Position numbers and translations under genes: made by a program
Notes under the pieces: model-generated
The model's input: only the letters and a program-made list of their open reading frames with translations
The model's database searches: none
Told to the model about the DNA's origin: nothing
NCBI GenBank assembly: GCA_964591455.1
Contig: CAZQDZ010000020.1
Coordinates: 1-64,000 of the forward strand
Length of the DNA: 64,000 nt
Direction of reading: 5' to 3'
From: RFSX01 sp964591455
GTDB lineage: Bacteria; Bacteroidota; Bacteroidia; Chitinophagales; Saprospiraceae
Shown: positions 9,104 to 17,543 of the stretch, in pieces
How positions within the stretch are numbered: the first letter of the stretch is position 1
How the letters are laid out: every line of letters starts with the position of its first letter

Positions 9104-10261
9104 TTACCCATGCAGACTCTCATTAAGCTCTATAACCTTTGTGTTAGGTCTGGCAATAATTTTTCCAGATTGTGAATCTTGTATGTATAATAAGTAATCT
9201 TTGCCATTGAGTTCAGCTCCCTTGACGATATTGTCTCCTTCTGCGACCACTGCACCGTCCAGATTTACTGGTTCCTTGTTGTCATTATATAAGGACACTT
9301 TAGCAGCGGCGGTTATATAGACACCTGCGGCCACAGTACATCCGTCGCCCAGAGAAATACCTGTACCTGCATTGGCTCCTAGCAGACATTGCTCTCCTAT
9401 AGATATAACATTTTTGTTCCCTCCAGAGAGTGTACCCATTATGGATGCACCTCCACCTATATCTGTTTTGTTGCCTACGACCACGCCAGCTGAGACTCTA
9501 CCTTCTATCATGGCACTCCCTAAAGTTCCTGCATTAAAATTGACGAATCCGGCTGGCATAACTGTTGTGCCAGGACTAAGGTGCGCTCCTAGTCTGACCT
9601 TGGAGCCTTGTACTATCCTGACACCTTCAGGTACATGGAAATTGACCATATAGGGAAACTTGTCTACATGACTGACAACGAGTTCTTCTCCTTTAAAAGT
9701 CCATTTCACTTTTTCAGAGGTAAGGTCTTTAGGTAGAATTGGCCCTTTGTTTGTCCAAGCAATATTATTCATTTCGCCAAAAATGCCACTACAATCTAAG
9801 TCATGAGGTTTTACATGTAACTGGGACAAACATTGTGTCTTAAAGTACCCCTCTTCTGGAGATTCCACTCCCTTATTTGTCTCGTACATAAAGTAGCAAA
9901 TGATATCTGTCTCATGGTAGGCATTTAAATCTGGAGGCATTTCTGATAAGGTCCTTATCAATTCTATATTAGGATGGTCTTTGCCGTCGTTATTAAATGG
10001 TTCGAATTTTTCAAGTGCTTGCTCTAAAGCGGTTAAAGAAGTAACTATGTAACCACTTTCATATTTGCCATAGCTAACTACATCATGGAGTACTGCTGCA
10101 GTGCCAAAGGCAGCACCATAATTTATATGGGGATAGAATACTTCAAGTGTATTATCTCCTTTTTTCTTTCTTATTCCTAGAGCAAAGGCGACTGGTTTTT
10201 TGTATCCATTTCTGGATTCTACTGAACTGACATAATCTTTAAAATCTTGAATAGTATTCAT
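9104..10261 (-). CDS. dapD: 2,3,4,5-tetrahydrodipicolinate N-succinyltransferase, long type
   Basis: 385 residues. The N-terminal domain (PVAFALGIRKKKGDNTLEVF, then NYGAAFG) is followed by a left-handed beta-helix of hexapeptide repeats from about residue 200 (VRIVQGSKVRLGAHLSPGTT, FVNFNAGTLGSAMIEGRVSA, GGGASIMGTLSGG, LLGANAGTGISLGDG). This matches the longer DapD class with an extra N-terminal domain (as in actinobacteria) rather than the 270-residue proteobacterial enzyme. It succinylates tetrahydrodipicolinate in the lysine/diaminopimelate pathway. It sits between the leucine operon and the E1 gene without obvious operon partners (123-bp gap upstream). The class assignment is from memory of domain order. 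Confidence 0.85.
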   Translation of the reverse strand: MNTIQDFKDYVSSVESRNGYKKPVAFALGIRKKKGDNTLEVFYPHINYGAAFGTAAVLHDVVSYGKYESGYIVTSLTALEQALEKFEPFNNDGKDHPNIELIRTLSEMPPDLNAYHETDIICYFMYETNKGVESPEEGYFKTQCLSQLHVKPHDLDCSGIFGEMNNIAWTNKGPILPKDLTSEKVKWTFKGEELVVSHVDKFPYMVNFHVPEGVRIVQGSKVRLGAHLSPGTTVMPAGFVNFNAGTLGSAMIEGRVSAGVVVGNKTDIGGGASIMGTLSGGNKNVISIGEQCLLGANAGTGISLGDGCTVAAGVYITAAAKVSLYNDNKEPVNLDGAVVAEGDNIVKGAELNGKDYLLYIQDSQSGKIIARPNTKVIELNESLHG

Positions 10262-10384
10262 AATCTACAGGTTCTTTTTCTTGTGGATATATAAAGGGTG
10301 GCAAAAGTACTCACTCTAAGGATTAAAATGAATAATAAGATTGGAGTTTTGATTCAGAGATATGACTTTGTGTTAAGGATATAC

Positions 10385-12487
10385 TCAATACCCCAACAAT
10401 TCATCCACCTTTACTCTCACCTTATCAGCGGAAGGAATCATGGTCTGTTCTAATGTACTGTTGAGTGGGATAGCAGGCATGTCTTCAGAGCCAATGCACT
10501 TAATAGGCGCATCTAGGGACTCAAAGCAATTTTCTTGAATTAGTCCCGCCAAGCTTCTGGCGAAAGAATTACTCACGGGCTCCTCAGTCACCACGAGGCA
10601 GCGATGGGTCTTGCGCACTGAGTCAAATATCGTTTCTTTATCTAATGGGTGTATCGTTCGTAAGTCTACAATCTCTACTTGTTCCTTTATGTCTTTAGTT
10701 GCATTTAATGCCCAATGTACCCCCATCCCATAGGTGACGATAGTTAATCTGGAATCATTGCTTGATTGAACCTCTTGGATTATATTAGCCTGACCGAGTG
10801 GTAAGATATAATCTTCAGCAGGCATAGTCGTTTTAGCCATATCCGTACCAGGAACTTTAGACCAGTATAACCCTTTGTGTTCCAGAATAACGACTGGATT
10901 AGGATCATGGTAGGCCGCTTTCATAATTCCTTTGAGATCAGCACCATTAGAAGGGTAGGCGACTTTGATGCCTCTGATATTGGATAGCACTGATTCTACA
11001 CTGGAGGAATGATAGGGGCCACCACTACCATAGGCACCTATAGGTACCCGTAATATCATACTAACAGGCCATTTGCCATTAGAGAGATAACATGAGCGAC
11101 TGACCTCTGTAAAGAGTTGATTGAGTCCAGGCCAAATGTAATCTGCAAATTGTACTTCGACGATTGGCTTAAGACCGACAGCAGACATACCTACAGTAGA
11201 TCCAATTATATAAGCCTCTTGTATAGCGGTATTAAAGACTCGATCGTCTCCAAATTTTTGCGCTAAGGTGGCTGCTTCTCTGAATACACCTCCCAATCTT
11301 GCACCTACGTCTTGTCCGTAAAGCAAACATTTTTTATCAGCCCGCATCAATTCTTCTACGGCTATCAAAGCACAGTCTACCATGACCACTTTATCAGCGC
11401 CTTCAGGAGCACGAGAACCTGTTTCTTCTATGATCGGAGTCGGTACAAAATCATATGTGAATAAATCCTCTGGCTTTGGGTCATCGGCAGCTACAGCTTT
11501 TTCAAAGTCAGATTTGACATGTTCTTTTGCTCCTTCTCTGATTTTTTCTATCTCTCCTTTTTTGAATCCTGCTTTCTTCAACTGAGCCTCTAGTACAGGG
11601 TAAGGGTCTCTACTTCTGGATTCTTCCAAGTCATCTCTGTACCATTCCATACGGACACCAGAAGTATGATGATTGAGCAATGGCACTTTTGCATGAATTA
11701 ATATTGGTCTCCTTTCTTCTCTAATAATTTTAATAGCTTTTTCTACTGTATTATAACATTCAGTAAAGTCAGCGCCGTCTATGCTAAAGCAAGTCACTCC
11801 ATCAAATCCCTGTATATATTTTGAAGCATCTTGTGCTCTGGTCTCAGCGGCATTGGCTGAGATATTCCATCCATTATCTTGTACTAGATATAGAATGGGT
11901 AATTGTTTCAGTGCGGCCATCTGAAATGCCTCTGCTACTTCACCTTCTGTGACAGAAGCATCTCCAAGACTGCATACAGTTATTGGCCTGTCACCCTCAT
12001 CTAGTCTTAGTTGCTCTTTGTATCGCATACCCATAGCAGTACCCGTAGCAGGGATAGCTTGCATGCCTGTAGCAGAAGAGTTATGAGGTATTTTGGGTTT
12101 GTCTTCATCTTTCAGGCTAGGGTGACTGTAGTAAGTGCGACCTCCTGAGAAAGGGTCATCTTTTTTGGCTAATAGCTGTAACATTAGTTGCTCAGGAGTA
12201 ACACCTAAGCCAAGTAGCATAGCATCATCTCTGTAATAGGGGAAAGCATAATCCTGTGATTCTAGTTGCATACCTACAGCTAACTGTATAGCTTCATGAC
12301 CTCTAGAGGTGGCATGGACGTACTTAGATACTATCTTAAAATTCTCTTCATATAACTCAGCCATTGATTTGGCAGTACTCATCAGTAGATAGCCTTTGGC
12401 CAATATGTCCTTGTCTAAGGTGTTTTTTGATTTTTTCTTAGCCTTTAATTCCTGAGTCTTCATTGGGATAATTTTCTTATTACACAT
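10385..12487 (-). CDS. branched-chain 2-oxoacid dehydrogenase E1, fused alpha-beta
   Basis: 700 residues combining both E1 chains. The alpha half (to about 370) has the thiamine diphosphate site SLGDASVTEGEVAEAFQMAA with LVQDNGWNIS, plus SSATGMQAIPATGTAMG. The beta half has LYGQDVGARLGGVFREA, VEVQFADYIWPGLNQLF and PIGAYGSGGPYHSSS. It decarboxylates the 2-oxoacids of Val/Leu/Ile and acylates the E2 lipoyl group; E2 and E3 are not in this window. Fused E1 proteins of this length are usual in Bacteroidota. The ATG at 12487 overlaps the thiolase stop by 8 bp (translational coupling); a second ATG eight codons in (12463) is possible. Pyruvate dehydrogenase-like specificity cannot be excluded, but the thiolase partner favours branched-chain acids. 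Confidence 0.88.
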   Translation of the reverse strand: MCNKKIIPMKTQELKAKKKSKNTLDKDILAKGYLLMSTAKSMAELYEENFKIVSKYVHATSRGHEAIQLAVGMQLESQDYAFPYYRDDAMLLGLGVTPEQLMLQLLAKKDDPFSGGRTYYSHPSLKDEDKPKIPHNSSATGMQAIPATGTAMGMRYKEQLRLDEGDRPITVCSLGDASVTEGEVAEAFQMAALKQLPILYLVQDNGWNISANAAETRAQDASKYIQGFDGVTCFSIDGADFTECYNTVEKAIKIIREERRPILIHAKVPLLNHHTSGVRMEWYRDDLEESRSRDPYPVLEAQLKKAGFKKGEIEKIREGAKEHVKSDFEKAVAADDPKPEDLFTYDFVPTPIIEETGSRAPEGADKVVMVDCALIAVEELMRADKKCLLYGQDVGARLGGVFREAATLAQKFGDDRVFNTAIQEAYIIGSTVGMSAVGLKPIVEVQFADYIWPGLNQLFTEVSRSCYLSNGKWPVSMILRVPIGAYGSGGPYHSSSVESVLSNIRGIKVAYPSNGADLKGIMKAAYHDPNPVVILEHKGLYWSKVPGTDMAKTTMPAEDYILPLGQANIIQEVQSSNDSRLTIVTYGMGVHWALNATKDIKEQVEIVDLRTIHPLDKETIFDSVRKTHRCLVVTEEPVSNSFARSLAGLIQENCFESLDAPIKCIGSEDMPAIPLNSTLEQTMIPSADKVRVKVDELLGY

Positions 12488-13682
12488 TCTCTAAAATTGC
12501 CGCATATCCTTGACCAACTCCTACACACATAGTCACTAATGCATATTTCTTATTGGTAAGTTTTAATTCATGTGCAGCAGATAATGTGAGTCTTGTTCCT
12601 GTCATACCTAGTGGATGTCCGATTGCTATAGCACCTCCATTGGGATTGATGCGAGGGTCGTCGTCCTTAAGTCCCCATTCTCTGATGCAAGCCAATGCTT
12701 GAACAGCAAAAGCTTCATTGAGTTCGATGACATCAATGTCATCCATGGTTAAATTAGCTTTTGCCAATGCTTTTTCTGTAGCTTTCACTGGTCCTATTCC
12801 CATTATGCGAGGTTCGACACCTACGACTGCTGATGAAACGATGCGTGCCATTGGCTTAAGACTGTAATCAGTAATCGCTTTTTCCGAAGCAACGATAACC
12901 GCCGCTGCCCCATCATTCAATCCTGAGGCATTGCCAGCGGTGACAGTGCCTCCTTTTCTAAAAGCAGGTCTTAATTTAGCTAGAATATCAGTAGTGGTTG
13001 TCGGTCTGATAAATTCATCTTGCTCAAAAGAAATTGGATCTTTTTTTCTCTGAGGTATAGATACAGGAATAATCTCTTTGTCTAATCGACCGCTATTTTG
13101 TGCTTTACCCGCCTTTTGCTGAGACCATGCGGCAAACTTATCTTGATCTTCTCGGCTGATATTAAATTTGTCATATAGATTTTCTGCTGTCATACCCATG
13201 CCATCTGTCCCATACATCTCATGTAATTTGGAATTAACAAAGCGCCAGCCGAAACTGCTATCATGCATCTGAGCATCTCTCCCAAAAGGTTTGGAAACTT
13301 TCGATATTACCCATGGGCCTCGAGTCATATGCTCCACACCTCCTGAAATAAATAAATCTCCATCACCTGCCTTGACAGCTCTATTGGCGTGAATGATGGA
13401 AGAAAGTCCTGAAGAACACAATCTATTTACTGTTTCACCAGGTACTGTGTAGGGTAGTCCTGCTAGGAGCAAACACATTCTAGCCACATTCCTATTATCC
13501 TCTCCAGCTTGGTTGGCACAACCTAGAATAACATCATCATATGCTGATTTAGGAATGGATGGATTTCGATCTAACAAAGCCCTGATTACATGGGCTCCTA
13601 AGTCGTCTGTCCTGATGGGGGAAAGCGTGCCAGTAAACTTTCCGATTGGTGTTCTTATCCCGTCTATTATGTATGATTCCAT
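12480..13682 (-). CDS. acetyl-CoA acyltransferase (thiolase, FadA/PcaF type)
   Basis: 400 residues with all thiolase motifs: the nucleophilic cysteine in TVNRLCSSGLSS (near residue 91), GGVEHMTRGPWV, NGGAIAIGHPLGMTGTR with the catalytic His, and the second cysteine in CVGVGQGYAAIL. GCANQAGEDNRNVARM is shared with beta-ketoadipyl-CoA thiolases (PcaF/PaaJ). It cleaves 3-oxoacyl-CoA to acetyl-CoA plus a shortened acyl-CoA. An upstream TTG (13709) is in frame, but the ATG at 13682 starts MESYIIDGIRTPIG as in homologues and is chosen. It is the first gene of a two-gene operon with the E1 gene; a palindromic element sits 20-40 bp upstream. Confidence 0.9.
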   Translation of the reverse strand: MESYIIDGIRTPIGKFTGTLSPIRTDDLGAHVIRALLDRNPSIPKSAYDDVILGCANQAGEDNRNVARMCLLLAGLPYTVPGETVNRLCSSGLSSIIHANRAVKAGDGDLFISGGVEHMTRGPWVISKVSKPFGRDAQMHDSSFGWRFVNSKLHEMYGTDGMGMTAENLYDKFNISREDQDKFAAWSQQKAGKAQNSGRLDKEIIPVSIPQRKKDPISFEQDEFIRPTTTTDILAKLRPAFRKGGTVTAGNASGLNDGAAAVIVASEKAITDYSLKPMARIVSSAVVGVEPRIMGIGPVKATEKALAKANLTMDDIDVIELNEAFAVQALACIREWGLKDDDPRINPNGGAIAIGHPLGMTGTRLTLSAAHELKLTNKKYALVTMCVGVGQGYAAILENV

Positions 13683-13697
13683 ATTTCTCAAATATAA

Positions 13698-13736
13698 CCA
13701 AACTAACAACTGTTTGTTAGCTGAGTAGTTGGGTAA
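13698..13736. promoter_or_regulatory. palindrome-containing element, copy 1
   Basis: Upstream of the thiolase/E1 operon, CTAACAACTGTTTGTTAG (13703-13720) is a 7-bp perfect inverted repeat around CTGT. It is embedded in a 39-base stretch that recurs with 33 of 39 identities at 25740-25778 downstream of the acetyl-CoA synthetase gene. Position in a promoter and dyad symmetry suggest a regulator binding site. Confidence 0.5.
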
Positions 13737-13864
13737 TTACCATTAAGCTAGTAATTAGCTAAATAGTAGATATAGCTTGAAATAGCTATTTTGAAAATAT
13801 ATATTTAGGAGTGTTAATGTGACTCGGTAGTGAAAGCATTATAAATCAATCAAATAAGGCAGAT

Positions 13865-14539
13865 ATGACAAAAGCAATCTTCTTCGACATGAACGAAACC
13901 TTATTGAACTTGAGTTTACTCAAGACGCATTTTGATAAGCACTTCGATGATAAGTATGCGCTGAGGTATTGGTTCATGAAATTGCTACATAGCTCTACTG
14001 TCATGGGTATTATGGATACTTATCTCAATTTTGGAGAACTGGCTGGAATTGCATTAGAAAATCTTTTTCATGAAAACAACAAACAGCTGAGCCCAGAATC
14101 CAAAACTGAGATACTTGGTGGATTTAAAAGCTTACCTGCTTATGATGATGTCATACCTGCTCTAGATAATCTGAGAGAACAAAATATCCGTGTTGTTGCC
14201 ATTTCAAATTCATCCTTAGAAATGATAAAAGAGCAACTGACCAATGCAGGTATTATTGACAAATTTGATGCTTATTACTCTGTAGATAGTGTCGCAAAGT
14301 ACAAGCCTTTCAAAGATATTTATCAGGCAACGGCTAAGCAGGAGGGATTAGAAATAGAAGATGTCGTGATGATTGCATCACACGATTGGGATTTGTTTGG
14401 AGCTAAGAAGGCAGGACTGCGTACGGCTTATATAAAAAGGAAAGAAGCGCTTTACCACCCGTATTACGAGCAAGCAGATTTTCAAGACACAGACTTAAGT
14501 AGCTTAATTACTCAGATAATTAAAAGTAAGCCATCTTGA
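13865..14539 (+). CDS. HAD-superfamily hydrolase, 2-haloacid dehalogenase type
   Basis: 224 residues. HAD motif I is IFFDMNETLLNLS, with the nucleophilic Asp at residue 8; motif II is VVAISNSSLEMIKEQL; the motif III lysine is in YSVDSVAKYKPFKDIYQ; motif IV is MIASHDWDLFGAKKAGLRT. The D-M-N-E-T pattern and the S-N-S-S motif are those of L-2-haloacid dehalogenase-like proteins, which include true dehalogenases and many uncharacterised phosphatases, so the substrate is open. It is a monocistronic gene divergent from the thiolase operon and convergent with coxE (13-bp gap). Confidence 0.85.
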   Translation: MTKAIFFDMNETLLNLSLLKTHFDKHFDDKYALRYWFMKLLHSSTVMGIMDTYLNFGELAGIALENLFHENNKQLSPESKTEILGGFKSLPAYDDVIPALDNLREQNIRVVAISNSSLEMIKEQLTNAGIIDKFDAYYSVDSVAKYKPFKDIYQATAKQEGLEIEDVVMIASHDWDLFGAKKAGLRTAYIKRKEALYHPYYEQADFQDTDLSSLITQIIKSKPS

Positions 14540-14552
14540 TTTGCATGAGTTA

Positions 14553-15689
14553 TTACACAATCTTTTTGGCAACTTCTTTCAGCGAATCTACATTATGTGC
14601 TGACCCAAAAACATCTATGTAGGGCATGCAGGTTTTCATACCTGCAGTATCAGGTTTGTAGTTGGGGTTACCAGCGAGAGGATTGAGCCAGATAATTTTT
14701 TTGCTCTTTTTATGTATTTTAATCATAGCTTCTTCCAACTCCTCAATATTTCCAGTATCCCAACCATCACTCATTATCATCACCACTGAGTTATTATAGA
14801 TTTGATGACTATAGAATCGGGTAAATTCTGAAAAGGACTGGCCTATCCTTGTACCACCCGACCAGTATGGCACTTGACTAGAGAGGTTGTTGAGTACTTG
14901 CTCGTAGTCCCCATCTCTTAGTATTCTTGTCAAAGAAATCAATCGTGTACTGAATACAAAAGTCTTTAACGAGAATACGGTTTGCTGGAAGTTATACATA
15001 AACTCTATCAGGAACTGACTATACAGTTCCATCGATTTACTCACATCACATAAGAGTATGAGATTCACTTTTCTTCTCTGTTTTTCTTTGAAGTAAAATC
15101 TATTGATTTCTCCACCTTGACGCAAGGCGCTTCTGATGCTCAACTTTAGGTCTATGTTTTGCTTCTTGTTAGAATGTGTCCAGCGTCTGTTATAACTTAC
15201 CGATAATCGTCGTGCAATTAATCTTATAATTTCTTTTAATGAAGAATGCTCATTTTTCAAGAAGATAGAAAAGTCTTTTTGGCCGAGTGCTTCCAAAGCA
15301 CTATGCGCAGAAATTTCCTTTTCCGTACTTATTTTTCCATTGTACAACCAGTCTTTGAGCTCATAGATAGAAGGGGCCGATTGGGTTCGTTTCTTTTGAG
15401 GTTTGGTTTCTTCTTCTGTTTTTGTTTTACTGTTTTCCGCATGTGCTAATTTTTTCCAGTACTCCCTGTACAACTCATCGAAAACCAGAAGTTGCTTTCT
15501 GTTTTTGACAAATAGGGCTCTGTATAAATCTTGCTGCTGACTGAATGACTCTGGTATGTTTGACTTATAGGTGGTGAGTAAATCATAAATATCATCATGT
15601 CCAATATAAAAACTATGTTCTCGCAGAAATCTTCCGAATTGTATGACATGTTCAGGAATAGAAGTTTGTCTTTCTACTTGAAACTCCAT
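14553..15689 (-). CDS. coxE: CoxE-like VWA-domain protein
   Basis: About 378 residues. A basic Lys/Glu-rich linker (near residues 85-105) is followed by a von Willebrand A domain. The MIDAS-like residues are in LLCDVSKSMELYSQ (D-x-S-x-S) and IMSDGWDTGNIEEL. CoxE-type VWA proteins partner with a MoxR/CoxD AAA ATPase in maturation of CO-dehydrogenase-family molybdoenzymes. The ATG at 15689 shares one base with the stop of the ATPase gene (TGATG), a strong coupling signature; the TTG one codon upstream is not needed. Last gene of the cox operon. Its role in sulfur/copper insertion is established only for the CODH model system, so for this form II cluster it is an inference. Confidence 0.85.
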   Translation of the reverse strand: MEFQVERQTSIPEHVIQFGRFLREHSFYIGHDDIYDLLTTYKSNIPESFSQQQDLYRALFVKNRKQLLVFDELYREYWKKLAHAENSKTKTEEETKPQKKRTQSAPSIYELKDWLYNGKISTEKEISAHSALEALGQKDFSIFLKNEHSSLKEIIRLIARRLSVSYNRRWTHSNKKQNIDLKLSIRSALRQGGEINRFYFKEKQRRKVNLILLCDVSKSMELYSQFLIEFMYNFQQTVFSLKTFVFSTRLISLTRILRDGDYEQVLNNLSSQVPYWSGGTRIGQSFSEFTRFYSHQIYNNSVVMIMSDGWDTGNIEELEEAMIKIHKKSKKIIWLNPLAGNPNYKPDTAGMKTCMPYIDVFGSAHNVDSLKEVAKKIV

Positions 15690-16582
15690 CAATTGGCTTT
15701 GAAAGTGACACCAACTTCATCAAACAATTCTTGCAGCGACATCTGAGCCTGTCTGACATCCTGCCAATCTTTCAACACTACACCAAGAGTCGATTCCACT
15801 ACTTCCTTATCCAGATGCTCTATGTGCATAGCTGCCAAAGCCGTAGCCCAATCCAAGGTTTCTGCAATACCAGGGAGTTTCTCTAGTTTCTTCTTTCTTA
15901 AAGCCATCATGAATTTGCAAATCTGTTCTGCCATCTGCTCATTAACCTTTGGCACCTTAGTTTTGACGATTTCTAATTCCTTTTCGAAAGTCGGATAGTC
16001 TATCCAGAGATAAAGACAGCGTCGTCTGAGTGCCTCAGACAGCTCACGTGTACGATTGCCAGTCAGTATGACGTATGGGATAGACTTGGCCTCTATAGTA
16101 CCCATCTCTGGAATAGTAATCTGCCAATCAGAAAGCAATTCCAAAAAATAGCTTTCGAAGGCTTCATCGGTCCTGTCTATCTCGTCTATCAGGAGCACTG
16201 GAGATTTCTCTTCTTGTATAGATTCCAGCAGAGGTCTTTTCAAAAGAAAGGCATCAGAAAAAATTGTTTGCTCTTTTTCCTGAAGGGATTGAGCTGAATG
16301 CTCATTCATTCTGAGATAGAGTAATTGTCTCTGGTAATTCCATTCGTATATGGCATGATTGGCATCCATGCCTTCATAACATTGTAGTCTGATAAGTTTG
16401 GTGTCCAAGGCTCGGCACAGCACTTTAGCAATTTCTGTTTTGCCTACGCCAGCAGGACCTTCTACCAGCAGGGGTTTTTTAAGCAACATGGAAAGATGCA
16501 GAGACATGGCCACAGTGCTATCAGTGATGTAGCCTTGTTCTTTAAGGAGCTGAGAGATATGGTTCTGGGACTTATTATCCAT
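15689..16582 (-). CDS. coxD: MoxR-family AAA+ ATPase, CoxD-like
   Basis: 297 residues. Walker A LLVEGPAGVGKTEIAKVL, Walker B VLLIDEIDRTDEAFESYF, sensor 1 IPYVILTGNRTRELSEA and the arginine-finger region ALRRRCLYLWIDYP are all intact. As in CoxD/MoxR systems it should act as an ATP-driven chaperone with the coupled VWA protein on the molybdenum-containing large subunit. An ATG 11 codons upstream (16615) lies inside a terminator-like hairpin and would add a hydrophobic stretch; the ATG at 16582 (MDNKSQNHIS) is preferred. The 69-bp gap to coxM contains that hairpin. The following coxE overlaps it by one base. Confidence 0.87.
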   Translation of the reverse strand: MDNKSQNHISQLLKEQGYITDSTVAMSLHLSMLLKKPLLVEGPAGVGKTEIAKVLCRALDTKLIRLQCYEGMDANHAIYEWNYQRQLLYLRMNEHSAQSLQEKEQTIFSDAFLLKRPLLESIQEEKSPVLLIDEIDRTDEAFESYFLELLSDWQITIPEMGTIEAKSIPYVILTGNRTRELSEALRRRCLYLWIDYPTFEKELEIVKTKVPKVNEQMAEQICKFMMALRKKKLEKLPGIAETLDWATALAAMHIEHLDKEVVESTLGVVLKDWQDVRQAQMSLQELFDEVGVTFKAN

Positions 16583-16595
16583 TGTGCTAAAATGT

Positions 16596-16627
16596 AAAAA
16601 AAACCCAGTAAACATTTACCAGGTTTT
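16596..16627 (-). terminator. terminator-like hairpin inside the cox operon
   Basis: On the minus strand, AAAACCTGGTAAA (16627 to 16615) pairs with TTTACTGGGTTTT (16612 to 16600) across a 2-base loop, with two central G-U wobbles, and is followed by a run of eight T. The plus strand would have two mismatches instead, so the structure is specific to cox-direction transcripts. It lies between coxM and coxD and could reduce transcription of coxD-E relative to the structural genes. Confidence 0.65.
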
Positions 16628-16651
16628 TTAAATTTCAGAAATATTTTTTGC

Positions 16652-17494
16652 CTAGCCAGCATTAATTAATGCTCTTTTAGCGATAACACCAGCCAAATGT
16701 GTTCTGTACTCTGTAGAGGCGTAGTGATCGCTCATTACGGATACACCATCAGTGAGATCACCCAAAGCAGCTGTTATACTGGCTTCATCGAGTGCACTAC
16801 CTTTCAATGCAGTCTCTACCTTCATGGCACGGTAAGCCCAATCTGCAACACCAGTTACTCCTATACGTACTGTACCTGCATTGCCACCAAGCATCTCGGC
16901 TGCTACAGCTACACCTACTATAGCGAAGCGAGAAGCAGGTTGTTTAAATTTCACATAATTAGAATTCTTATTGAATGCCGTCTTAGGAATGTTAATAGCA
17001 GTAATGATTTCACCTTCTTCTAAAGCCGTTTCGTAGAATCCTTTAAAGAATTGATCCACATCCACAGTTCTTTTTCCATCCTTATTTTGAATCTGGATAC
17101 TAGCATCCGCTGCTAATAATACTGCTGGCCAATCAGCAGAAGGGTCAGCATGGGCTATACTGCCACCGACAGTGCCACGGTTTCTAACTTGGATATCACC
17201 GATCTCTTTTGCAGCCTGCACCATCATCGGGCAATGTTCTGCAAGAGCTGCACTGGCTGCAATATCCGCATGCGTAACGCCTGCACCTATCGTTATGGAT
17301 TTTTCATTGTCCTTGATGGATTGGATACTCGATATTTTTGAGATGTCTACCAAAGTTGCTGGGGCATTGAGCCTGAGCTTCATAGCTGGCAACAAACTTT
17401 GTCCTCCTCCTAATACTTGTGCCTCACCGTCTAGCAGGCCAATAGCTTGATCTATCGAATCTGCTTTTTTATATTCAAATGATACTGGTATCAT
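16652..17494 (-). CDS. coxM: CoxM-like FAD-binding medium subunit
   Basis: 280 residues of the FAD_binding_5/CO_deh_flav_C architecture. The flavin-binding loops appear as VLGGGQSLLPAMKLRL (near residue 31) and IGDIQVRNRGTVGGSIAHAD (near residue 96), followed by the C-terminal domain (residues 170-280). It carries FAD and passes electrons from the CoxS iron-sulfur clusters to an acceptor such as quinone. Third of the structural genes (order S-L-M here), 49 bp after coxL and followed by a terminator-like hairpin. All hallmark loops are intact. Confidence 0.92.
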   Translation of the reverse strand: MIPVSFEYKKADSIDQAIGLLDGEAQVLGGGQSLLPAMKLRLNAPATLVDISKISSIQSIKDNEKSITIGAGVTHADIAASAALAEHCPMMVQAAKEIGDIQVRNRGTVGGSIAHADPSADWPAVLLAADASIQIQNKDGKRTVDVDQFFKGFYETALEEGEIITAINIPKTAFNKNSNYVKFKQPASRFAIVGVAVAAEMLGGNAGTVRIGVTGVADWAYRAMKVETALKGSALDEASITAALGDLTDGVSVMSDHYASTEYRTHLAGVIAKRALINAG

Positions 17495-17543
17495 AACTTA
17501 TTTTTTGTCTTTTTAATTAATTTATCACCTATTAGAATTACAA

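Noticed and set aside
10385..12487. Frameshift joining separate E1 alpha and beta genes
   Set aside because: The frame is continuous and fused E1 alpha-beta proteins of about 700 residues are normal in Bacteroidota.
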